Below are positions 8,375 through 16,153 of a stretch of DNA of 64,000 nucleotides, piece after piece. Each line of letters opens with the position of its first letter. The first letter of the stretch is position 1. Both the position numbers and the translations under genes were made by a program. The notes below the pieces were generated by a model. The model worked only from the letters and a program-made list of their open reading frames with translations, did no database searches and was not told the DNA's origin. Source of the DNA: RUG100 sp963542695 (GTDB lineage: Bacteria > Bacillota > Clostridia > Peptostreptococcales > Anaerovoracaceae); the NCBI GenBank assembly GCA_963542695.1, contig CAUTYX010000005.1:1-64000 (forward strand), read 5' to 3'.

Positions 8375-8403
8375 TTGTAAAAAAGCCGCTTTAGTGCAAT
8401 AAT
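8375..8403 (+). promoter_or_regulatory. Promoter of the LacI-family regulator
   Basis: TTGTAA (8375-8380) and AATAAT (8398-8403) are separated by 17 bases, a good sigma-A pattern. The leader to the start codon at 8525 is ~115 bases, and I see no other clear structure in it. Confidence 0.6.
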
Positions 8404-8524
8404 ATAGAAGATAATTAGCGTTAATATTCTGAAAAAATAAGCCTGCAAATAGAGCAAAAGATGTAAGAAGAGTACGTAATTGGGTATGATGGGCAGGCAA
8501 TGACTTAGGAAGTGAATTGCTGGT

Positions 8525-9541
8525 ATGAATATTCGAGAAATCGCAAAGGCCGCAGGAGTCTCTGTGGCTACTGTGTCTAGAGTCTTAAACCATCCGGACA
8601 GTGTGGCAGAAAAGACCAGGAATAAAATTCAAAAAATCATGGATGAACAAGGGTATACTCCCAACTGGTTTGCAAGGGGATTAAACTATGCCAATACAAA
8701 TACTATCGGGTTGGTTGTTCCGCAGTTGGTGGATCCGGTGTACTCGGAAATTGTCAAAGGAGTAGAAGATGTAGCTAATAAAAAGGGGTACATTATCTTC
8801 TTGTGTGATTTTTCCAATGATCCGCAAATGGAAAAAATGTACTTTGACCAACTTTCTAAACGGCGTATCGACGGGCTTATTGCCGTATCTACAAGAGCGG
8901 AGCAGGAGACCTTTAAGGCGATTACCGATAGTCAGATTCCCGTTGTTTTAGTTGGCGGCAGTGCCCATCAATTGGATTTTAGCATGGTGCGAGTGGATTA
9001 CAAAGAAGCGGCAGCCGATGCCACTCGGCACTTGATTAATATTGGGTACCGAAAAATTGCCATGATAGGCAGCGATCATACTGACACCAACGGAGAGGCA
9101 AAACTCCAGGGACACCTTCAAGCATTGAAGGAAAACGGAATCCCCTTTAATGAGCAGTATTTGCGTATGACTGAAGACAAGATGGAATCGGCGTATTTGG
9201 CAGCAAAAAAGCTTATGGAAATCGATAATCCACCGGAAGCCATCTTTGTTGCTACAGACAACATGGCCATTGGAACCATGGATTCTATTAAAGACAAAGA
9301 TTTGAAAATCCCGCAAGATGTGGCAGTGGTCGGATTTGACAACATTCGCATGTCAAATGTAGTGGAGCCCCGTCTTACTACTGTAGATATGCCTCTTCAT
9401 AAAATGGGGGTGTATGGTGCCCGTCTTCTTTTTGATTGTATTGAAGAAACCCAAAAAGAACGGCAAGAAATTGTCTTACAGACAAAGATGAAAATTAGAA
9501 AATCCTGCGGTCATAAAGAAAGAATAGGAGAATTGTTCTAA
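8525..9541 (+). CDS. LacI/GalR-family transcriptional regulator
   Basis: A 338-residue repressor-type protein with the LacI helix-turn-helix and hinge at residues 1-50 (MNIREIAKAAGVSVATVSRVLNHPDSV). A periplasmic-binding-protein-like effector domain follows, with DGLIAV, VATDNMAIG and VGFDNI(R)MS motifs. The first gene of the pyrimidine locus, it overlaps the next gene by one base (TAATG). Palindromes of the kind LacI proteins bind lie at 8352-8365 and 10691-10704, so it probably controls itself and the hydrolase gene. The effector is unknown; a pyrimidine or its breakdown product fits the neighbours. Confidence 0.93.
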   Translation: MNIREIAKAAGVSVATVSRVLNHPDSVAEKTRNKIQKIMDEQGYTPNWFARGLNYANTNTIGLVVPQLVDPVYSEIVKGVEDVANKKGYIIFLCDFSNDPQMEKMYFDQLSKRRIDGLIAVSTRAEQETFKAITDSQIPVVLVGGSAHQLDFSMVRVDYKEAAADATRHLINIGYRKIAMIGSDHTDTNGEAKLQGHLQALKENGIPFNEQYLRMTEDKMESAYLAAKKLMEIDNPPEAIFVATDNMAIGTMDSIKDKDLKIPQDVAVVGFDNIRMSNVVEPRLTTVDMPLHKMGVYGARLLFDCIEETQKERQEIVLQTKMKIRKSCGHKERIGELF

Positions 9542-10650
9542 TGTTAAAGACTAATTATATGGGATTGGAACTGGATAATCCGGTCATCGTTGCAGCCGGC
9601 CCTTGGAGCCGAGACGGCAGTAGCATTCGTCGTTGTTTTCAATCAGGCGCCGGTGCGGTAGTTACAGAAAGCATTGTTAGTGACGCCATTTTAGATGTGC
9701 GTCCTAGAATTGCCTACAATGGTATGGGCGCAGAAAATATTCGATTGTACTCCGATGTACAAATCGAAGGATGGGAACGGGAAATGCACATTGCCAAAGC
9801 CGGTGGCGGCAAGGTAATCGCTTCTGTATCTGCCCACACGCCGTCGGAAATGGCGTATTTAACTACTAAACTGGAGAAATTTGGAGCCGATGCCATTGAA
9901 ATCAGCATATCCAATCCGTATATGGAAAGCTTGGAGGTAATGGCCAGCGACGCCGAGCGAGTATATCGTGTATCCAAAGAAGTGGTTAGTAATGTGGATA
10001 TACCTGTTGCGGTCAAACTTTCGCAAAACACCACAAATATTATGGAAGTGGCAAAAGCTGTAAAAGAGGCCGGTGCCGGTGCAGTCAGCGCCATTAACAC
10101 AGTGCGCGGCATATTGGGAGTAGACCTGGATACAAAAGTTCCTGCCCTTGGTACCTATGGAGGATATTCGGGACCGCCAATTAAACCTCTGGGACTTTCC
10201 TGTGTGGCCTCTATTGCACAGAGTGTGCACATTCCTATCTCCGGCATCGGTGGAATTTGCAACTATAGGGATGCGTTGGAATACATTATGTTAGGGGCGA
10301 CTACGGTTCAAATGGGAACGGCTATGATGATCAACGGTCCGGAGGCAATAAAGAAAACGATTGACGGCCTGGAAAAATGGTGCACGGAAAAGGGGATCCA
10401 TAGCCTGGAAGAAATTCGTGGATGTGCACTTGAAAATTTGCGCTCTTTTGAAGAAATGCGAATCGAGCCGGCCATTAGTACTGTAGGGAATGTATGCTGT
10501 ACGGATGACTGTAATAAATGCATCGAAGTCTGTCTATACGATGCAATTTCTCGCCATGAAGGCAATATTGAAGTGAACCAAAAGCGTTGCACCGGCTGTG
10601 GATTGTGCACCTGCATCTGCCCTACAAAGAAATTAGAATTAAATTGGTAA
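9541..10650 (+). CDS. Dihydroorotate/dihydropyrimidine dehydrogenase-like flavoprotein (lone PreA-like), atypical active site
   Basis: A 369-residue protein of the FMN-binding dihydroorotate dehydrogenase fold with a C-terminal two-[4Fe-4S] ferredoxin domain (CCTDDCNKCIEVC, then CTGCGLCTCICP). The layout equals PreA, but it is shorter (369 versus 429 aa) and has no PreT partner beside it. At the catalytic loop, where PreA at 13532 reads NFSCPQM, this one reads SISNPYM: Asn125 replaces the catalytic Cys. Either the substrate or the chemistry differs from uracil reduction. It is translationally coupled to the LacI regulator, and its codon use is ordinary, unlike the other pyrimidine genes. Confidence 0.8.
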   Translation: MLKTNYMGLELDNPVIVAAGPWSRDGSSIRRCFQSGAGAVVTESIVSDAILDVRPRIAYNGMGAENIRLYSDVQIEGWEREMHIAKAGGGKVIASVSAHTPSEMAYLTTKLEKFGADAIEISISNPYMESLEVMASDAERVYRVSKEVVSNVDIPVAVKLSQNTTNIMEVAKAVKEAGAGAVSAINTVRGILGVDLDTKVPALGTYGGYSGPPIKPLGLSCVASIAQSVHIPISGIGGICNYRDALEYIMLGATTVQMGTAMMINGPEAIKKTIDGLEKWCTEKGIHSLEEIRGCALENLRSFEEMRIEPAISTVGNVCCTDDCNKCIEVCLYDAISRHEGNIEVNQKRCTGCGLCTCICPTKKLELNW

Positions 10651-10657
10651 AAAGCAC

Positions 10658-10685
10658 TTGAAATTATCAGAAAATATTATATAAT
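10658..10685 (+). promoter_or_regulatory. Promoter of the carbamoyl-amino-acid hydrolase gene
   Basis: TTGAAA (10658-10663) and TATAAT (10680-10685) are spaced by 16 bases. The start site would be near 10692, inside the LacI-type palindrome. A second TATAAT at 10714-10719 lacks a convincing -35. Confidence 0.65.
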
Positions 10686-10690
10686 TTTTA

Positions 10691-10704
10691 TGTAACCGGT
10701 TACA
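10691..10704 (+). promoter_or_regulatory. Palindromic LacI-family operator
   Basis: TGTAACCGGTTACA is a perfect 14-base palindrome with the central CG typical of LacI-family sites. It sits five bases after the -10 element, the classic position for repression. The nearest regulator gene is the LacI-type protein at 8525. Confidence 0.8.
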
Positions 10705-10764
10705 GATACCGATTATAATACTACCTATAATGTTCCACGATACTATATAAAGGAGGACGAATAT

Positions 10765-12042
10765 ATGTATAAAGCAAAAGCTGAAAGAATGGAAGATAAG
10801 ATCAAAACATTCTCACAGTTTGGTGACGCAGGACACGGTGGAATCACAAGATACTCCCTGTCTCCGGAAGCACATATGGCTAGGGACGAGTTTGTTAAGA
10901 GAATGAAGGCCATTGGAGCAGAAATCGAATGTGATGACCTGGCATGTATCTATGCCACACTGCCTGGAACAGATCCGGATGCTAAGAGAATCATTATGCA
11001 GTCACACTGTGACTCCGTTAAGAACGGTGGTAACTATGACGGTATCTATGGCGTAATGACAGCAATGGAAGTACTGGAAGTTGTTGCAGAAAACAACATC
11101 GAACACAAACATCCATTGACAGCTGCTATCGTTACAAACGAAGAAGGTTCCCTGTATCCACCTGCAATGATGGTTTCCGGAATCATCTGTAACGACTGGT
11201 TGCCGCCAGAATTGGCTAAGAACTTCAAATATGACGACATGATGGCTTCCGAGGCTATGGAAGAACATGAAGGCAGTGCCAAGACATTTGGTGAAGCTCT
11301 GGCAGCCAGCAAATACAAAGGCGACAAGGCTAACAGACTGAGCCCTGACAAATACTGTGCTATGATTGAAGCACACATCGAACAGGGACCAATCCTTGAA
11401 GATAACGGAAACGAAGTTGGTGCTGTACAGTGCGTACTGGGCATGTTCAACTACTCCCTGGTATTCAAAGGATTTGCTGCTCACGCAGGTACATTCCCAA
11501 TGGATAAGAGACACGATGCTCTTTACGCAGCTGCTGATGCTCTGTGCTACATGCATGATGAAATCGACAAGCTGGGTCGTCCTGAATTGGTTTACACAAC
11601 AGGAGAAATCTATGCACACCCATGTGTACATACAGTAATTCCTGACGAAGTTGAATTCTCCTTGGACGTAAGACATGAAGATCCAAAGGTTCTGGAAGCT
11701 GTTATGGACATCGTTAAGAAGATGAGCACAATGACATTCAAGGGATGCACATGTGAAATCAGAGAAAACTGGAAGAGAGATACTGTATACTGGAACAAAG
11801 ACCTGGTTAACTTCGTAGAAGAATCTATGGATGAAGCAGGAATGAAGTGGCAGAAGATTAACTCCGGTGCTGGACATGACGCTCAGTTCTTCAGCTATCT
11901 GATCCCAACAACAATGATCTTCATCAGATCCGAAAAGGGATTGTCTCACTGCGAACCGGAACATTCTTCCGTAGAAGATTGCACAGCCGGTGCTACAGTA
12001 GCTGTTAATGCCATCCTCAAGGCTGACAAGTTCTTTGACTAA
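10765..12042 (+). CDS. M20-family N-carbamoyl amino-acid hydrolase (beta-ureidopropionase/allantoate amidohydrolase type)
   Basis: A 425-residue zinc hydrolase of the AllC/HyuC group. Metal ligands are visible: His81 (QSHCDSV), Asp92 (NYDGIYG), Glu126-Glu127 (TNEEGS), His204 (EAHIEQGP) and a C-terminal His in LSHCEPEHSS. Members remove the carbamoyl group from N-carbamoyl amino acids or allantoate. Next to preTA, and with a dihydropyrimidinase elsewhere in the window, the likely substrate is N-carbamoyl-beta-alanine or its methyl analogue, giving beta-alanine, CO2 and ammonia. Family membership alone does not fix the substrate. Codon use is strongly restricted (Thr ACA, Arg AGA, Asn AAC), as in preTA. 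Its ribosome site is AAAGGAGG. Confidence 0.88.
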   Translation: MYKAKAERMEDKIKTFSQFGDAGHGGITRYSLSPEAHMARDEFVKRMKAIGAEIECDDLACIYATLPGTDPDAKRIIMQSHCDSVKNGGNYDGIYGVMTAMEVLEVVAENNIEHKHPLTAAIVTNEEGSLYPPAMMVSGIICNDWLPPELAKNFKYDDMMASEAMEEHEGSAKTFGEALAASKYKGDKANRLSPDKYCAMIEAHIEQGPILEDNGNEVGAVQCVLGMFNYSLVFKGFAAHAGTFPMDKRHDALYAAADALCYMHDEIDKLGRPELVYTTGEIYAHPCVHTVIPDEVEFSLDVRHEDPKVLEAVMDIVKKMSTMTFKGCTCEIRENWKRDTVYWNKDLVNFVEESMDEAGMKWQKINSGAGHDAQFFSYLIPTTMIFIRSEKGLSHCEPEHSSVEDCTAGATVAVNAILKADKFFD

Positions 12043-12064
12043 TTTGTAAACAAGTCGAAACGAA

Positions 12065-12091
12065 TGCCGGTGGGGAATCTCCCCATCGGCA
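12065..12091 (+). terminator. GC-rich hairpin after the hydrolase gene (weak terminator or processing site)
   Basis: TGCCGGTGGGGA pairs with TCCCCATCGGCA around a three-base loop, giving a stem of about 12 pairs with one G:T. The downstream tail is TACTATTCT rather than a T-run, so termination may be partial and some transcripts may continue into preT. Confidence 0.65.
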
Positions 12092-12141
12092 TACTATTCT
12101 ATGTATTTTCGTCGTAAATAAACGATGTGAATAAATTGATT

Positions 12142-12164
12142 AACGATATCATGGTGGTATCGTT
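12142..12164 (+). promoter_or_regulatory. Dyad in the preT leader
   Basis: AACGATATCA and TGGTATCGTT pair around TGG with one G:T. A second weaker stem follows (GATCGCG at 12165-12171 with CGC..GATC near 12183-12195). The core ATCATGG also occurs, inverted, in the dyad upstream of the dihydropyrimidinase gene (55922-55948). It could be a regulator site or a structured leader; the two cannot be told apart by eye. Confidence 0.4.
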
Positions 12165-12261
12165 GATCGCGAAAGTCGGAAGCGCAATGTGATCCCCCTC
12201 TTTTTAGAGCACGTTGTTGTTTCCAAAATCCTATTCGTAATTCTAGTTAGGAGGGTTGAAA

Positions 12262-13530
12262 TTGAGTAAAGTAATAAAGGCAAGGTACACCGCGGAAGCA
12301 GAACCAGGCTTTACCCACAGAACTGCCATGGAAGAAGCAGCCAGATGTCTTCTGTGCCACGACGCCCCATGTTCACAGGGATGTCCAGCCGGCACGGATC
12401 CTGGTAAATTCATCAGATCCATCAGATTCAGAAACGTAAAGGGTGCTGCTGAAACAATCAGAGAAAACAACATTATGGCCGGCTCTTGCGCACGTGTATG
12501 TCCATACGACAGACTGTGTGAAGAAGCATGTTCACGTTGTGGTATCGACAAACCAATCCAGATTGGTAAACTGCAGAGATATGCTGTAGAACAGGAAAAG
12601 ATTCACGGCATGAAGATTCTGCAGGCACCTGCAAAGAAGATGAAGGAAAAGGTTGCTTGCATCGGTGCAGGCCCGGCTTCCATTGCATGTGCAGCTGAAT
12701 TGGCTAAAGTTGGATACAAAGTAACCGTATTTGACAGAGAAGAAAAACCGGGTGGCGTTTTGACCTATGGAATCGTTCCAAGCAGATTGCCGCAGAAGGT
12801 TGTTGACCAGGACATTGCAGCAGCAAAGGGTCTGGGCATCAAATTTCAGCTGGGACAGGAAGTTGGCGAAGCTGACGTAGCAGATTTTGACGCTGTGTTC
12901 GTAGGAACCGGACTGTGGGCTCCTAAATTGCCACCAATTCCAGGAACAGATTTGAAGGGCGTATTCGCAGCTAACGAATACCTGAAAGAAGCCAGAAGCA
13001 GCAAAGGTAAGTTTGAACCTGGCAAGAAAGTTGTCGTAATCGGTGGAGGAGACGTAGCTGTTGACTGTGCTGTTACAGCTAAACTGTGCGGTGCAGACGA
13101 TGTTCGTATGGTATACAGAAGAACTCTGGAAGAAGCTCCCGGAAACATGGTTGAATTCCAGTATGCTCTGTCCTTGGGCATTGGCATCACTACAAACATG
13201 GCTCCTGAGAGCATCGTAGGTAATGGCAAAGTAGAAGCTATGAACTTCACAGGACGTAAAGGTGTTGTTGAAGGATCCAGCTTGACAGTAGATGTAGACA
13301 CTGTTGTATGTGCCATTGGACAGGGTGCAGAAGACCAGAGCAAGGTTGCTCCGGTTAAACTCAACGAAAAGGGCGGCATCAAAGCCAACAAGATGGGTAA
13401 AACCAATAAGGCGAAATTCTTTGCCGGTGGAGACATCGTAAACGGTGGAGATACAGTTGTTGAAGCTGTTGCTGAAGGTAAAGCCGCTGCTGCTTCAATC
13501 GTAGAATATCTTCAGAAAGGAGCAAAGTAG
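12262..13530 (+). CDS. preT: NAD-dependent dihydropyrimidine dehydrogenase subunit PreT
   Basis: The 422-residue FAD/NAD and Fe-S subunit that takes electrons from NADH for PreA. The N-terminal domain has two cysteine sets (C29, C32, C37, C41 and C76, C80, C86, C90), as in the GltD-like N-terminus. Rossmann motifs follow (GAGPASIACAAELAKVG near 130-147; VIGGGDVAVDCA further on) and the FAD motif FAGGDIVNGG near the end. The TTG at 12262 is chosen because AGGAGGG ends six bases upstream; the earlier TTG at 12256 abuts it. The stop is one base before preA. Codon use shows strong expression bias. PreTA reversibly reduces uracil and thymine. Confidence 0.93.
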   Translation: MSKVIKARYTAEAEPGFTHRTAMEEAARCLLCHDAPCSQGCPAGTDPGKFIRSIRFRNVKGAAETIRENNIMAGSCARVCPYDRLCEEACSRCGIDKPIQIGKLQRYAVEQEKIHGMKILQAPAKKMKEKVACIGAGPASIACAAELAKVGYKVTVFDREEKPGGVLTYGIVPSRLPQKVVDQDIAAAKGLGIKFQLGQEVGEADVADFDAVFVGTGLWAPKLPPIPGTDLKGVFAANEYLKEARSSKGKFEPGKKVVVIGGGDVAVDCAVTAKLCGADDVRMVYRRTLEEAPGNMVEFQYALSLGIGITTNMAPESIVGNGKVEAMNFTGRKGVVEGSSLTVDVDTVVCAIGQGAEDQSKVAPVKLNEKGGIKANKMGKTNKAKFFAGGDIVNGGDTVVEAVAEGKAAAASIVEYLQKGAK

Positions 13531-13531
13531 G

Positions 13532-14821
13532 ATGGCTATTAATAAAGATTTATCAATAAAATATCTCGGGGTAGATTGTATGAATCCATTCTTCCTATCC
13601 TCTTCCCCGGTAGGCGGCAACTACGATATGGTTGCAAAGTGCTACGAAACAGGTTGGGGCGGATGCTTCTTTAAGACTGTTGGTATCTTTGTTGCTGACG
13701 AATGTTCCCCTAGATTTGACCAGACCAACAAGGAAGGAACTCCTTGGGTAGGTTTCAAGAACATGGAACAGATTTCTGACAAACCGACTGAAAAGAACTT
13801 CGAGTTCCTATACAGACTGTGCAAAGACTATCCGGATCACGTAACAGTAGCTTCTATTATGGGATCCAGCGAAGAAGAATGGAAAGAACTGGCTAAGATG
13901 TGTGACCAGGCAGGCGTTAAGCTGATTGAAGGTAACTTCTCCTGTCCACAGATGACATCCCATGCTATGGGATCTGACGTTGGAACTAACCCTGAATTGG
14001 TTAAGTCCTACTGCCAGGCTGTTACCAGCGTAACAGACATTCCTTTCATCGCCAAGATGACACCAAACATCACACTGATGGAAAAACCTGCTGAAGCAGC
14101 TATGGAAGGTGGAGCTGCCGGTGTATCCACAATTAACACCATCAAATCCATCACAAACATCGACTTCGAAAACAACACAGCAATGCCTGTAGTTGACGGT
14201 AAGTCTTCCATTTCCGGTTACTCCGGAGCAGCTGTTAAGCCAATCGCTCTGAGATTTGTAGCTAACGTTCTTCAAGACAAGAGAATGGACGTTCTGGCTA
14301 AGGAAAACGGATTCGATTTCGGACACGGTCACGAAATGTCCGGTATCGGTGGTATCGAAACATGGAGAGATGCTGCTGAATTCTTGGCTCTGGGTTGTAG
14401 AAACCTGCAGGTAACAACTGCTATCATGCAGTACGGTTACAGAATCGTAGAAGACATGGCTAACGGTTTGATGCACTTTATGGATGAAAAGGGTTATGAT
14501 AACCTGGATCAGTTCATTGGAACTGCTATCAACAACATCATCCCTGCTGAAGACTTGAACCGTGACTTCAGACTGTTGCCTAAGTTCGTCGACAAGAAAT
14601 GTATCGGATGCGGAAGATGCTATGTATCCTGCTACGATGCTGCTCACCAGGCTATTGACTGGAACGAAAAGAAGAGAAGACCTGAATTAAACGATAACTG
14701 TGTTGGCTGCCACCTGTGCTTGAACGTATGTCCTGTTCAGGAATGCATCACACCGGGAGAAATCGTTTACAAGGAAGGCAGAAAACCAACCGAGATTACC
14801 TACAAGAAACATTACGAATAA
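13532..14821 (+). CDS. preA: NAD-dependent dihydropyrimidine dehydrogenase subunit PreA
   Basis: The 429-residue catalytic FMN/Fe-S subunit that reduces the 5,6 double bond of uracil or thymine. The DHOD-like barrel has the active loop EGNFSCPQM with catalytic Cys138. The C-terminal ferredoxin domain has CIGCGRCYVSC and CVGCHLCLNVCP for two [4Fe-4S] clusters. It forms a tight operon with preT (gap of one base) and has a ribosome site AAAGGAG. Codon use is highly biased. Enzymes of this type in gut bacteria also reduce 5-fluorouracil; that is family knowledge, not shown here. A structured region and terminator follow. Confidence 0.95.
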   Translation: MAINKDLSIKYLGVDCMNPFFLSSSPVGGNYDMVAKCYETGWGGCFFKTVGIFVADECSPRFDQTNKEGTPWVGFKNMEQISDKPTEKNFEFLYRLCKDYPDHVTVASIMGSSEEEWKELAKMCDQAGVKLIEGNFSCPQMTSHAMGSDVGTNPELVKSYCQAVTSVTDIPFIAKMTPNITLMEKPAEAAMEGGAAGVSTINTIKSITNIDFENNTAMPVVDGKSSISGYSGAAVKPIALRFVANVLQDKRMDVLAKENGFDFGHGHEMSGIGGIETWRDAAEFLALGCRNLQVTTAIMQYGYRIVEDMANGLMHFMDEKGYDNLDQFIGTAINNIIPAEDLNRDFRLLPKFVDKKCIGCGRCYVSCYDAAHQAIDWNEKKRRPELNDNCVGCHLCLNVCPVQECITPGEIVYKEGRKPTEITYKKHYE

Positions 14822-14866
14822 TCCACAATTTCATTGTAGATTCAATATCGAATGAATTGACTTGCA

Positions 14867-14992
14867 TTTCGCAGAGGATCCAGTAGTAGTTATCATAAGA
14901 ACCTACGCTTTTGTTCATCGCTGTAGATTCTATGACAGCGTATCCTCCGGAACAGAGGCATCTGTCATTGACAGAGGAACCACACTGCGAAA
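14867..14992 (+). ncRNA. Candidate structured RNA between preA and cysK, family unknown
   Basis: A nested fold can be drawn by eye. An outer perfect 8-bp helix TTTCGCAG/CTGCGAAA (14867-14874 with 14985-14992) stacks on AGGAT/ATCCT (14875-14879 with 14942-14946). The hairpin CGCTGT/ACAGCG (14919-14924 with 14935-14940) lies inside that arm. A second hairpin TCTGTC-ATT-GACAGA (14961-14975) sits in the junction. A strong terminator follows at 15017-15047. It could be a preTA 3' UTR element, a small RNA or a riboswitch-like leader. I found no T-box, SAM or 6S signature. The remaining gap (15048-15183) shows a TATAAT at 15135-15140 that probably belongs to cysK. Confidence 0.45.
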
Positions 14993-15016
14993 ACTAGATC
15001 ATCGGTAGTATGAGGG

Positions 15017-15047
15017 AAGACTCCCCGGAAATATCCGGGGAGTCTTT
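15017..15047 (+). terminator. Strong terminator after the preTA/structured region
   Basis: AAGACTCCCCGGA pairs perfectly with TCCGGGGAGTCTT around a short loop, followed by TTTCT. It ends transcription from the pyrimidine locus before cysK. Confidence 0.9.
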
Positions 15048-15183
15048 CTGATGTTTGCAGTCTTTTATGACAAAACAATCTTTTTTAGATGGAGACGTGT
15101 TTTAGAGAAAAGATACCGTGTATCAATACCTATGTATAATAGAATATGAAATGAAGAAGAGAATGATATGAGGAGGAACCGTC

Positions 15184-16101
15184 ATGATACGACAGAGTGT
15201 AATGGAATTAATCGGTAATACACCGTTATTGCAGCTTAATAATTTTGGGCGAGAATACCAAGGTAACATTATTGCCAAGTTGGAGCTGTTTAATCCGGCA
15301 GGATCAGTAAAGGACAGGGTGGGGTTGTCCCTTATTGAAGATGCCGAATCAAAAGGAATACTAAAAGAAGGTAGTGTTATTGTTGAACCTACCAGTGGAA
15401 ACACCGGCGTCGGTTTGGCATCTATTGCCAGTGCCAAGGGTTACAAAACTATTTTGACCATGCCGGAAACCATGAGCGTTGAACGGAGAAATCTATTAAA
15501 GGCTTTTGGAGCAGAAATTGTTTTAACAGATGGTGCCAAAGGGATGAAGGGAGCCATTGAACGAGCCAATCAAATAAAAGAAGAATTAGAAGATGCCTTT
15601 ATTCCGGGTCAGTTTGTTAACCATGCCAATCCAAAAGCGCACTATGAAACCACCGGTCCTGAAATATGGAGAGACACAGATGGAAAGATTGACTTCTTTG
15701 TTGCCGGAATCGGTACGGGTGGTACCATCACCGGTGTTGGGAAATACTTAAAAGAACAGAACCCGGATATACAGATTATGGCTATTGAACCGGCAGGGTC
15801 TCCTGTTTTATCCCAAGGGAAAAGCGGTCCTCATAAAATTCAAGGAATTGGAGCCGGATTCGTACCGGAAGTATTAGATACATCGCTGCTGGATCAAGTC
15901 ATCACTGTTGAAGATGCAGATGCTTTTGCAGCCGGAAAACGATTTGCAACAGAAGAAGGCATTCTTGTAGGCATTTCATCGGGAGCAGCTCTTCATGGGG
16001 CAGAAATCCTAGCCAAGAGGCCGGAAAACAAAGGCAAAAATATCGTGGCATTGCTTCCGGACACAGGAGAACGGTATTTGTCTACTGCTCTCTTTGACTA
16101 G
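15184..16101 (+). CDS. cysK: Cysteine synthase A (O-acetylserine sulfhydrylase)
   Basis: A PLP enzyme making cysteine from O-acetylserine and sulfide. At 305 aa it is the usual length. Lys43 in NPAGSVKDR is the PLP Schiff-base residue, PTSGNTGVGLA is the substrate loop and GTGGTITGVG the phosphate-binding loop. The start has AGGAGG upstream. A TATAAT at 15135-15140 suggests its own promoter. I saw no cysE next to it and no T-box sequence in the leader. It converges on the prsW-like gene with a shared terminator. Confidence 0.96.
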   Translation: MIRQSVMELIGNTPLLQLNNFGREYQGNIIAKLELFNPAGSVKDRVGLSLIEDAESKGILKEGSVIVEPTSGNTGVGLASIASAKGYKTILTMPETMSVERRNLLKAFGAEIVLTDGAKGMKGAIERANQIKEELEDAFIPGQFVNHANPKAHYETTGPEIWRDTDGKIDFFVAGIGTGGTITGVGKYLKEQNPDIQIMAIEPAGSPVLSQGKSGPHKIQGIGAGFVPEVLDTSLLDQVITVEDADAFAAGKRFATEEGILVGISSGAALHGAEILAKRPENKGKNIVALLPDTGERYLSTALFD

Positions 16102-16120
16102 ATAAAGGATTCACGAATAG

Positions 16121-16153
16121 AGGACACAGCTCAGATGGCTGCGTCCTTTTTTT
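16121..16153 (+). terminator. Terminator of cysK, overlapping the end of the convergent gene
   Basis: GGACACAGC pairs with GCTGCGTCC (one mismatch), followed by seven T. The right half lies within the last codons of the minus-strand prsW-like gene. Confidence 0.85.

Noticed and set aside
11002..11964. 320-codon antisense frame opposite the carbamoyl hydrolase
   Set aside because: Same codon-bias artefact; no family similarity and no start signal.
14867..15047. T-box, SAM riboswitch or 6S RNA reading of the structured region before cysK
   Set aside because: No AGGGTGG T-box sequence and no SAM-box core. The 6S pattern of a single long arm with a central bubble does not fit the three-way layout.
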